DNA of 64,000 bases from Cryptomeria japonica (lineage: Eukaryota > Streptophyta > Pinopsida > Cupressales > Cupressaceae): positions 225,545,415-225,609,414 of the forward strand of contig NC_081410.1 in the NCBI RefSeq assembly GCF_030272615.1, given 5' to 3'. Each line of letters opens with the position of its first letter. Position 1 is the stretch's first letter. The position numbers were made by a program, and so were the translations under genes. The notes under the pieces were generated by a model. That model saw nothing but the letters and a program-made list of their open reading frames with translations, searched no databases and was not told where the DNA came from. Below, piece after piece: positions 55,043 to 64,000 of this stretch.

Positions 55043-57276
55043 CCCTAAGGGTTCATATGATGTCCTAAGGGTTGATATGATGTCCTAAGGGGTCATATGG
55101 TGTCCTAAGGGGCCACACGTGTTAGAACACCATATGACCCCTTAGGACACCATATGACCCATTAGGACATCATATGGTCCTAAGGGTTCATATGATGCCC
55201 TAAAGGTTGATATGATGTCCTAAGGGGTTATATGGGGTCCTAAGGGACCACACATGTGTTACAACACCATATGACCCCTTAAGACACCATATGACCCATT
55301 AGGACATCATATGGTCCTAAGGGTTCATATGATGCCCTAAGGGTTGATATGATCTCCTAAGGGGTTATATGGGGTCCTAGGGGGCCACACATGTGTTACA
55401 ACACCATATGACCCCTTAGGACACCATATCCCATTAGGACATCATATGGTACTAAGGGTTCATATGATGCCATATGATGTCCTAAGGGTTGATATGGTGT
55501 CCTAAGGGATCATATGGTGTCCTAAGGGACCACACATGTGTTACAACACCATATGACCCCTTAGGACACCATATGACCCATCTTAATAAATCATATGGTC
55601 CTAAGGGTTCATATGATGTCCTAAGGGTTGATATGATGTTACGAGGGGTCCTATGGGGTCTTAAGGGGCCACACATGTGTTACAACACCATATGACCCCT
55701 TAGGACACCATATGACCCATTAGGGCCACATGATGTTATAATGGGTCATATGGTGTCCTAAGGGGTCATATGGTATTATTAGGGGTCATATGGGATCCTA
55801 AAGAGCCACACATGTACATTACAACACCATATGACCCACTAGGACACCATATGACCCATTAGGAAATAATGTGGTCCAAATGCATCATATGATGTCCTAA
55901 GGGTTCATATGATGTCATATGATGCTCTATGATGTCTTAAGGGTTTATATGATGTCATATGATGTCCTAAGGGGTCGTATGTGGTCCTAATGGGCCACAC
56001 ATGTGTTACAACACCATATGACCCCTTAGAATATCATATGACCCATTAGGACCACATGATGTCGTAATGGGTCATATGGTGTCCTAAGGGGTCATATGGT
56101 ATTGTTAAGGGTCATATGGGGTCCTAAGGGTTCATATGATGTCAAATGATGTCCTAAGGGTTGATATAGTGTCCTAAGCGATCATATGGTGTCCTAAGGG
56201 GCCACACGTGTTAGAACACCATATGACCTCTTAGGACACCATATGAGCCATTAGGACATCATATGGTCATAAGGGTTCATATGATGTCCTAAGGGTTTAT
56301 ATAATGTCTTAAGAGGTCATATGGGGTCCTAAGGGGCCACACATGTGCTACAACACCATATGACCCCTTAGGACACCAAATGACCCATTAGGACCACATG
56401 ATGTCCTAATAGGTCATATGGTGTCCTAAGGGGTCATATGGTATTGTTAGGGGTCATATGGAGTCCTAAAGAGCTACACATGTACATTACAACACCATAT
56501 GACCCATTAGAACATATGTGGTCCAAATGGGTCATATGATGTCCTAAGGGTTCATATGATGTCCTAAGGGTTGATATGATGTCCTAAGGGGTCATGTGGG
56601 GTCCTAAGGGGACACACATGTGTTAGAACATCATATGACCCCTTATGACACCATATGACCCATTAGGACATCATATGGTCCTAAGGGTTCATATGATGCC
56701 CTAAGGGTTGATATGATGTCCCAAGGGGTCATATGGGGTCTTAAGGAGACACACATGTGTTACAGCACAATATGACCCCTTAGGACACCACATGACCCAT
56801 TAGGACCACATGATGTCTTAATGGGTCATATGGTATCCTAAGGGGTCATATGGTATTGTTAGGGGTCATATGAGGTCCTAAAGAGCCACACATATATATT
56901 ACAACACCAAATGACCCACTAGGACACCATATGACCCATTAGGACATAATGTGGTCCAAATGGTTCATATGATGTCCTAAGGGTTTATATGATGTCATAT
57001 GATGTCCTATGATGTCCTAAGGGTTCATATGATGTCATATGATGTCCTAAGGGGCTGATATGATGTCCCAAGGGTTGATATGATGTCCTAAATGGTCATA
57101 TCGGGTCCTAAGGGGCCACACATGCGTTAGAACACCATATGACCCCTTAGGACACCATATGACCCATTAGGACATCATATGGTCCTAATGGTTGATATGA
57201 TGTCCTAAGGGGTCATATGGGGTCCTAAGGGGCCACACATGTGTTACAACACCATATGACCCATTAAGACCACATA
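55043..57276. repeat. Satellite array of about fifteen 137-bp hairpin units
   Basis: The landmark CCACAC(A)TGTGTTA recurs about every 137 bp (near 55113, 55248, 55384, 55529, 55668, 55808, 55996, 56202, 56336, 56472, 56610, 56748, 56885, 57115 and 57232). It is flanked by inverted arms: GGTGTCCTAAGG, GGTCATATGG on one side and CCATATGACC, CCTTAGGACACC on the other. Each unit can fold into a hairpin of about 22 bp with a loop of about 30, and ACACATGTGT at the centre is itself a palindrome. The array lies in intron 1 of the minus-strand transposase-like gene and has GA microsatellites at both ends. ORFs at 55482-55695 are artefacts. Confidence 0.93.

Positions 57277-57281
<5 letters not shown>

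Positions 57282-57315
<34 letters not shown>
57282..57315. repeat. (GA)n microsatellite
   Basis: About 17 pure GA units at the right edge of the satellite array. Confidence 0.95.
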
Positions 57316-57320
<5 letters not shown>

Positions 57321-57407
57321 ATTTTTAATCACATTCAATTTATATTATATTTTATTATTTCATTAATATAAGTGGGTTTGTGAATTATAAATTGTAGAGA
57401 TGCATAC

Positions 57408-57516
57408 CTCTTTTCTTCCTATGATATCTTGCCAATTCTAGTTCACGACATTTTTGTTCCCTTTCAGGTGAATACTTTCGCGCACTCTTGATTACCCTTG
57501 TCCTTTTCTTTCCCAT
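57408..57516 (-). pseudogene. Transposase-like gene, exon 1
   Basis: ATG at 57516: MGKKRTRVIKSARKYSPER, EQKCRELELARYHRKKR, then the donor GTATGCAT at 57407. The exon is open, very basic and looks like a nuclear-targeting or DNA-binding start. Its last base plus exon 2 gives GGT GAA GCA, so the phase agrees with exons 2, 3 and 4 in turn, the strongest argument that these exons belong together. Confidence 0.72.
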
Positions 57517-58578
57517 CTCTCTCCTTTGAAAAAATGCTTTTTGAAAATTCCAAAATAAGAAAATTCACTTTAAAATGCCTTCTTTGTGAAAAATGTGAAT
57601 TAACCTTGATATGTAAAAAATGAAAAAAAAACCATCTATATTTATATGGAATTGTTCATAGACAAAAAAAAATAAAAATTCTAACAAGGGTTTCTATAGA
57701 ACATCGACAGTTACAAAAGGTCACGTTCAATAGAAAGTGGTTGTTATAACAAAATTTGTGCCAAGAGGATTTGTTAGAAAGGGGGTTTGATTAAACCGCT
57801 TTCTATCGAAAGTCCTTGAGTTTTTTCTCCCCCGCAAACCTCTCATGGTTTCCGCAAAATTTTGGCCTTTGAAGCTCAAATTGGGTGCTCAAATGGATGA
57901 ATTTTGACAAACCCAAATGTATGATGGTAATACTCAAAGCAATCTTTCCAATGATTATTATTTTAATATATATTGAATTTATTAAGATTTATTTTTAGGT
58001 TAACTGAACATAGGTTTCACACCAAACATCAACTTTTGAGTTCAATGCTTATGGAAAAATAGTAAACGAGTGTAAAAAATTATGAAAAATATCTACGCAC
58101 TAGGTCTTGAAATCCTCTTTCCAACAAAAAAAAATGAATTTTGTTACATACACAACAAGTTATGAATGACCAAATGGACATATGTCAAAATTATAGTTAA
58201 CTCGACTTCAAAACTTAATAAAATATCAAATATTGAAGATAATGTTATGAAACCAATTGCAAACATTAGATATGGATGTTACGAAACTAAATTCAAATGA
58301 ATCACATTAATATCTATTTTAGAAAAAAACTTATGCCCGACCAAGTGAGTATCACTATTTAAAAATGTTGTTTTTTTGTAAAAAACTAGTTTTCAAGGGA
58401 GATAGAAAAATAGAAGCAAATTGATTCCAAAAAATTTCAAAAAAATATTTTTAGAATCTACACACAAAATGGCACAAATTACTAGTTCACTTCATCTACA
58501 AATTCCTTATGGTTTAGCAGTAATAGGTGTCTGAATGTGAAGTTTTTTTTGAAAATGAATATTGGAGTGTCAAAATTG
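57517..58578 (-). promoter_or_regulatory. Right subterminal region of DNA transposon
   Basis: About 1.06 kb between the first ATG and the right terminal repeat. It contains CTATCGAAAG, CAATAGAAAG and ACATCGACAG near 57690-57820, counterparts of the CAATCGAAAG motifs near the left end. No ORF. It presumably holds the promoter and transposase-binding sites. Confidence 0.5.
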
Positions 58579-58614
58579 GCAAAAAAGTGTAACCTAGTAT
58601 TGTAGGTTCACCCA
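58579..58614 (-). repeat. Right terminal inverted repeat
   Basis: GCAAAAAAGTGTAACCTAGT is followed by ATTGTAGGTTCACCCA; the reverse complement matches 40614-40649. Confidence 0.85.
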
Positions 58615-60834
58615 TTATATAGATGATGTAATCTAATAAAATATTTATAATATAGTATAATAATATAAATATAATATAATATCATAAATATTAATATAAT
58701 ATAATTTTTATTAAATATAATATAATATTTAATAAATATAATGATTAATCTTATAATGTTGGAAGATAAGTTAGTATATATGTCATTAAATATAGTCTTA
58801 TTTTACGTCCACAAAATTATGATCTCTTTTTCCACATTTTGTGGGATTTCAAATATGATCAATCGTAACAAAGACAAAATATTTTTTTTATTATTGATAA
58901 AAAATGATTAATTTCCATCTTCAAATATTTAAAAATTTTGGAAAAGATTTTTTTCTTAAATCTTGATTTTTATTAATTACAGTTAAAATTTATTCACTTC
59001 CTAAGAACCTTACTTATAATAAAAATATGACAAATAAAACCTACATTAGTATTGCTTCCAAAATGAAGTCCCATTAGATGGTCAATATTATATTGAAATT
59101 AATGTCAACCCAAAGCATCTAATAACAATAACAATAATGAATGGTAATGCTTTCGTTATGCTTTAATAGTTTCTTCTATGATTTGTTCTATGATTTGAGG
59201 AAAAAAAATTGTGTTGAGATCCAACACTCTTTCCATAGGAAAGTAGTCTACCTATTTTTAAACCCCATAAGCTTCGCGTAGGGTTAATCCTTTAATTTAA
59301 TACAATTGCAATGGGATAGTAAATGGTACAATGGAATTTGATAAGGTAGTCAATAAGGTAAACAATATAACAAGGAAAAATCTCAACAAAAAATCTTTTT
59401 AATTTGATATTTTTCGATTTGTTCTCTTGTTCCAGTAACACTTTAGAGAACATTTTAAACGCCCTTTTAAAAAACACATAATAAAAGCATTTTGATATAT
59501 TTTATAATTTAATAATAAAATATAAATTTTATTTTTATAATATTAAAGTTACTTTTCAGTCAACTTAAACTAAGTTATTAAATTATTCTATTAATCCAAG
59601 AAAATGGACATGGAAATTTCATATTTATGTTAAATTTAATGCATTCAAATAGTATGCAATAAATCAAACCATTGCAATGCTTCATCAATTAAAGTGCTTC
59701 CAAATTTGTGCATTCACAATACATTATCTATTTGTTTAAAATGTATGAATAAAAATCACTTAATACGTAAAGATGAATCACTAGTACCATTAAAATTATT
59801 AAGCATAAATTTATTAAGAGTACACATGTTAATAATGTAATGAATCATCAAGGATATATGTTGAAACTATACGAGATGCTATAAAAATATCGTCATAATA
59901 CAAAATATCATCATGTAGAGAAAATGTGATTTATGAATATCAAAATCCTTAAGCTCCTCATAAGATGAAAACATAAAAATGTCTAAACCTAAGTATATAG
60001 AAGTAGCCAATGGAGATATAAATTCATCATAGAAAGCATCATCACTAGATATATCGCATGAATATAATATATAGAACCATATCATAAAGCATAATGAAAT
60101 AAGAATTAATTGTGGCTAGAAAGGCAAAAATGGCATCCACAATGACAAACTATCAAAGAAAATGTATAAAGATGGACCCAATCCCTAATCAATGTAAATT
60201 AAATCTAAAATGGAAGATGAAAGTGATCGAAAATATAAAATAACAATGTAAAAAATAAAACCTTTAAGGTCAAAGACTAGGGTTGTCGAAAGTCAAATTC
60301 ATTTTAATTCTCCATAAAATTTCTTGGTCAACGTAATGTCCATATTTTAGTCGATTTCAACATTCTTGGAAACTCCAACTTTCCTAGAGAGCCTCGACAT
60401 TCTTGAAAAATGAAATTTTAACAATGGCAACAATTTCCTAAAACCTAGATGTGCACAACAATACTTTTCATATGTGAGTTCGACATTTTTGAAACACTCC
60501 AAACTTCTTGAAGAAGTCCATCATCCTTAGATAGTGTCAAATTTACATGGACTAAATTTATAGTTTAATTAGTTTATTGTAATATTTTTCATAAGACCTT
60601 ATAATGATTCTTTAAACAATAATTAAATAATTAAGTTATAAAAAAAATGACATATTTAATTATTTAAACAGTGTTTCAAGTGTGTAGATGAAGTGTTTCT
60701 ATCAAGGTTCTAAAAAGTCGTCATAGAGATACTTAATGTTATTATATTAAGTAACAAAATATTTCTTGAAAAACAAAGTGTTTTTCTAAAAAAAATGAAA
60801 AGCAAAAAGTAATTAATAAAAAAAGTAACAACAA
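58615..60834. other. A+T-rich sequence, no gene seen
   Basis: 58615-58760 is a degenerate TATAATATAAT run like 40362-40613. The rest is A+T-rich unique-looking sequence. The small minus frames at 59292-59477 and 59879-60085 have no recognisable domain. Confidence 0.5.
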
Positions 60835-62034
60835 AACAAAAATTAGTTGTCGGTACCAACAGTGCGGTTTGGTGTGTTGATTTGCACGTTTTTGGCCTTC
60901 TCTCTAGATCTTCATCAATGAGTGATGGATTCTTGGAAGCCCTTAGTTCCTGGTAATATTGATATTTTCCCTTGTGCTAAAGGTTTTTTGTTGCTTCTTT
61001 TGTTTCTTCTACTAACTGTAATTTTGTGTTGAGCAAGTTGTCGGCTTGGGTTGTTCACTCTCTCTTGGTCAAACCCTAGACAACCTCCTTCAACCCTCTT
61101 ACTGAACCACCCAATGTGCATCTAGTGTGGATTCATCTTCCTAATCTTCACCTTCATTTTTGGTAAAATTCTTGCTTTGAGGCCATTGGCAACTCTATCA
61201 ACTACTTCTTGAAGGTTGATGATACTATTGCATTCATGAGTCTTTCTATGTTTTTGTGCATTTTGATTGATATTGACATCTCCATACCCCTTCCTCGAGA
61301 TGTGGTTCGCATGGTTGGGGGGATGCCACAAACATAATTGTTGGATTATGAGGGCCTCCCCTTTCAATATCGACATTTCTTCTCTACCAGTCACTTGGTC
61401 ACAGATTGTTCTCTCACATGTCATAAAGGCACTGCCACTTGGTGGAAGGATGCTAATGATGATCACTTGATTGTCTTGGCTTTTGATTCATCCTCGGATA
61501 ACCAGTCATAGGTTGATGATGATTCCTCCTAGGATTCAATGTTTTGCCTCTTAATCCTAGTTTAGCCTCCTTGGGCCCCACGGATCATTCTCTGCCTCAT
61601 GTTGATGGTGTGGCCCTCTTTGGCCCCTTGGACCCTTCTCTACCTATTACTCTTGTTCTACTCCAGTGTTTGGTGGTTGACATGTCACCTAGTTAACACT
61701 TTGCTCCTTGTGATGACGGTCTCACTAAAGGGATCTCCCCTCTTGATCTCCCTTGTGATGATGTTCCAAATGATAATATTGTCTAGACTATTAATCATTG
61801 ACAAAGGAGAGACTATTCTTCCTCCTCCCAAACTCTTCCTTGAGTTGGTGAAATTTTTCCTCACCCTTGATGTGGGTTACTAGCTATTCTACAAAGTGTT
61901 GTTAGTGGTCTATTTGGGCCTTTGTTGTCTATGGTCTATTCTTGACTATTTGTAAGTGGCCTTTTTGGCATGTCTTTGTATAGGATTGGAACCCTTTTTT
62001 TGCTACATTTTATAATAAAAAACAACAAAAATTA
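60835..62034 (+). mobile_element. LINE ORF1-only retroposon with 11-bp duplication
   Basis: AACAAAAATTA occurs at 60835-60845 and 62024-62034. The insert (60846-62023) ends TTTATAATAAAAAACAAC, an A-rich LINE-like tail. It contains a decayed ORF1 but no endonuclease or RT. The 5' end is sharply defined by the duplication. Confidence 0.8.
61125..61883 (+). pseudogene. LINE ORF1 remnant (DUF4283 plus knuckle)
   Basis: Reads LPNLHLHFW, FEAIGNSINYFLKVDD, LCILIDIDISIPLPRDV and LLDYEGLPFQYRHFFSTSHLVTDC. These match the plant ORF1 pattern of LPxLPLxxW, IGNxxGxFLxxD, V(E/D)IDxxxxLP and YEGLPFxCxxCxxxGHxxxxC, though two knuckle Cys have changed. A hydrophobic, shifted frame follows to 61883. A partial relative of the LINE B ORF1, in another lineage. 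Confidence 0.65.
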
Positions 62035-62275
62035 CTTTGTTCATAAAATAGCTTTGAAAAGTTATAAATAGATTTTTTAAAAAAACACATTCTTTTTTGA
62101 GTTATTTCATTTCATGTTCATATTCTTCATTTCCCAAGGATGGAAACCCTTAATAATTTGAATTTTTTGTGCATTACAAACCTTCTAATTTTTCAGATTT
62201 ATTTAATCTATAGATTACTAGTATGCAACGAAGATCAATTTGATTTTATATGTAATATTTTTTTACTATGTGAAA
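62035..62275. other. Unassigned A+T-rich spacer
   Basis: No features seen. Confidence 0.4.
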
Positions 62276-62378
62276 TGTGTGTGTATATATATGTATATAT
62301 GTGTGTATATATATAGATACATACATATATGTATATACACATATGTATGCATACGTGTGTGTCATATATATACATATT
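62276..62378. repeat. TA/TG/CA microsatellite
   Basis: Interrupted TGTGTATATATA and CATACATATATG runs. The ORFs on the minus strand across it (62235-62528) are artefacts. Confidence 0.9.
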
Positions 62379-62399
62379 GTATGATGCAGGAATTGGGAA

Positions 62400-63101
62400 A
62401 ACAAATATTGTACCTTTAAATCCCAACCATAAGAAGATTCCAAGTTTCAATCCAACTTCATGCCAATGAAGTTCTTTCTGATGAATACAAATGCAAATAA
62501 AATACCAAGTAAAATAAAATAAATGCATTCAATGGATATCTGACTTCATTGCCCTCCTATCTACCAAGATCTTGCATTCAACATTTTGGTGCTCTCATAT
62601 TTTTTTTAGCACTATGCACTAGACACTATGGAGAACAGAGATAGTTGATTGATGGAAACTGATTTTGAAGATATGAAAATGGGTATGAAATCTCACAATA
62701 GCATGAAAGTTATTCACTTTTCTATGAAGCGAGAGAGAGAGGCTTAAAAGGGAGAGGGGGCATGGATTTATAGGCATCCTCATGAGTGAATCCAAGTTGT
62801 AGGAGAAACATGGGATAAAAGAGACAAGTGGAGATATAAGTGTTTGTCACACATTCTTTAAGTGGATGGGATTGGTGAGGGTGGAAGGGGATAAATTAAA
62901 TGAGTTTATCGAATGGTAGAGATTAAGGAGAATGGATTTGAATGGATTTATGAAATAATGAAGATTAAAGGAGAATAGATTTTTGAAAGGGAATAAAAAG
63001 AGTTTAAAATTTAAATTAATAAAATAATTAAACATATAATAATATATGTTTAATTAATAGAGGAATTAAGATTATCATAAGGACATTTCTATGTGTCTAA
63101 A
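62400..63101 (-). mobile_element. 3' LTR of right-edge gypsy-like element
   Basis: On the minus strand it starts TTTAGACACATAG at 63101 (TG expected, so the first bases are mutated), directly after the polypurine tract. A TATA-like CCTATAAATCC (minus) is at 62764-62774. The far end is uncertain, between about 62370 and 62480. Overall layout matches the LTRs at 1446-2519 and 6050-7136. Confidence 0.6.
62764..62774 (-). promoter_or_regulatory. TATA-like box in gypsy-like LTR
   Basis: The minus strand reads CCTATAAATCC. Confidence 0.5.
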
Positions 63102-64000
63102 TTTTGCCCCTCTTTGAGACAATGCAACCTATCGCATTGTTTCAAAGAAAAAATAATTAACTCATATATGCCCCAATGATATCTAGGTAAGGATGATGAT
63201 AAATATGATATACCCCCTTGAGAGATTGATTGGACAAATTGTGAGAAGATTGATCTCTCGATAGATTACGAAAAAAATATTTGATGACTGATATTGCATG
63301 AGTGATTAAGTTGAGATGCACATTTGATGAAAATGCACAACTAATAAGCATAACTGAACAATTGATGTAAATGATCAATAAAGCTAGGTTGATAAGTTTA
63401 TTAAGCTGATTGAGATAGATGCTAGCATAAGATAAGTTGGTACAATGATTGATTGATTGATCAGGGAGAAAAGGGATCCCATCCTAAGAAGCAAGTAGAT
63501 TGATTTGATATTGAAATTAAGAGATGTGTATCAATTGGATAAAGATATTGATTGATCACTGAGATGAGGATGAAAAATGATGATGAAGAAGGGAAAATAA
63601 TGATAGGAATTACCAATGAAGAAAAGGATATGAAAGGGATGAAAAGGGATTGAAAGTGATGGAGAAAAGGATGATGAGAAAAGGATACGAAAGTGATGAA
63701 AAGGAGTTGAAAGTGATGGAGGAAATGGATGATGAGAAAGGGATGTAAAAGTGATGATGGAGGAAATGGATGATGACAAAGGGATATGAATGATGAGAAA
63801 GGGATATGAAAGTGATAAAAATTCTTGTGGTTTTTAAGTTCTTATATCATCATTGAGCTTACTATGGCAGAATAATAAACTCACCTAGATATGGATTAGA
63901 CCCAAATGAATCAACATACCAATCGCATGTAGGAAGACACATTGGACAGTTAAGGATTGCCCTAGTTCACATGAGACCTATACATCCTCAATGATCTTAG
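63102..64000 (-). mobile_element. Internal region of right-edge gypsy-like element
   Basis: Begins with the polypurine tract TCAAAGAGGGGCAAAA (63102-63117, minus). The adjacent CAATGCAA-TTGTTTCAAAG and CCCCxTxAGAGATTGAT segments are related to 5500-5620. No pol domain is in the window; the element continues to the right. Confidence 0.55.
63575..63815. repeat. Tandem repeat, units of about 55 bp
   Basis: About four degenerate units of GGATATGAAAGTGATGxAAA and GATGGAGxAAATGGATGATG. The 82-codon Ser-rich frame on the minus strand (63531-63779) is a by-product of the repeat. Confidence 0.8.

Larger units (their letters stand above)
40614..58614 (-). mobile_element. TIR-bounded DNA transposon candidate with nested insertions
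   Basis: The left end (40614) reads TGGGTGAACCCACAATAG, then TGTGTTACACTTTTTTGG. The right end, reversed, reads TGGGTGAACCTACAATAC, then TAGGTTACACTTTTTTGC; about 31 of 36 bases match. Between them, on the minus strand, lies a multi-exon transposase-like gene (57516-51386). Subterminal regions at both ends carry TCGAAAG/CTTTCGAT-type motifs. The other half holds later insertions: a copia solo LTR (41237-42682), LINE C (to 48548), a copia 3' piece (48549-49527) and a LINE 3' piece (50228-50727). No convincing target duplication is seen; AT is the most that matches. The start motif is not that of CACTA. Confidence 0.75.

Noticed and set aside
55482..55695. Overlapping ORFs with YGVLR and GPL repeats
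   Set aside because: Products of the 137-bp satellite, present on both strands because the unit is an inverted repeat.
55043..57276. CRISPR-like array
   Set aside because: Repeats and spacers are not of constant length, the spacers are themselves repeated, and the context is a plant nuclear transposon.
58615..58625. 8-bp or 4-bp target duplication for the TIR element
   Set aside because: Flanks AGTAAATA and TTATATAG do not match; only a two-base AT could be argued, which is chance-level in this sequence.
63531..63779. 82-codon Ser/His/Pro-rich ORF
   Set aside because: Low-complexity translation of a tandem repeat.

Overview
The window reads as nuclear DNA of a large-genome seed plant. The signs are a strong A+T bias, Ty1-copia elements primed by initiator Met tRNA, minus-strand gypsy-type LTRs with a plant-style primer site, three plant LINEs with DUF4283 ORF1 or RNase H domains, and long TA/TG/GA microsatellites. 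A gymnosperm is my best guess because of the old, decayed, deeply nested repeats and the lack of host genes; this is inference. I see no convincing host gene, tRNA, rRNA or CRISPR array.

Layout. 1-2519: 5' end of a minus-strand gypsy-like element (leader repeats, primer site, LTR). 3370-5164: 3' end of a plus-strand copia element. 5331-7136: short minus-strand gypsy-like derivative of the same general family. 7137-8862: copia LTR remnant split by a solo LTR with a perfect 5-bp target duplication. 10225-38570: a four-level nest. A plus-strand LINE is split by a minus-strand copia element (11906-33542, duplication AACTA). That element's gag is split by a plus-strand copia element (17321-31878, duplication TATCT). 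The second copia's 5' LTR is split by a minus-strand LINE (about 17387-25001). 39861-40347: short retroposon with a 14-bp duplication.

40614-58614: a DNA transposon candidate bounded by about 36-bp inverted repeats. On its minus strand it has a seven-exon, decayed transposase-like gene (57516 to 51386) with SDG and GHGKG-DG motifs. Intron 1 holds an array of roughly fifteen 137-bp hairpin units, and the other half is filled with LINE pieces, a copia solo LTR and minisatellites. 60846-62023: LINE ORF1-only retroposon with an 11-bp duplication. 62400-64000: 3' LTR and internal part of a third gypsy-like element.

How it fits together: almost everything is a mobile element or its debris. Two observations stand out as possibly undescribed. 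One is a third ORF, downstream of the RNase H of ORF2, with pieces kept in three LINE copies that also share a 3' terminus. The other is the TIR-bounded multi-exon transposase-like unit with its hairpin satellite intron. Most of the recognisable premature stops in the copia and LINE frames are CAG to TAG or TGG to TAG/TGA, as expected from cytosine methylation followed by deamination.
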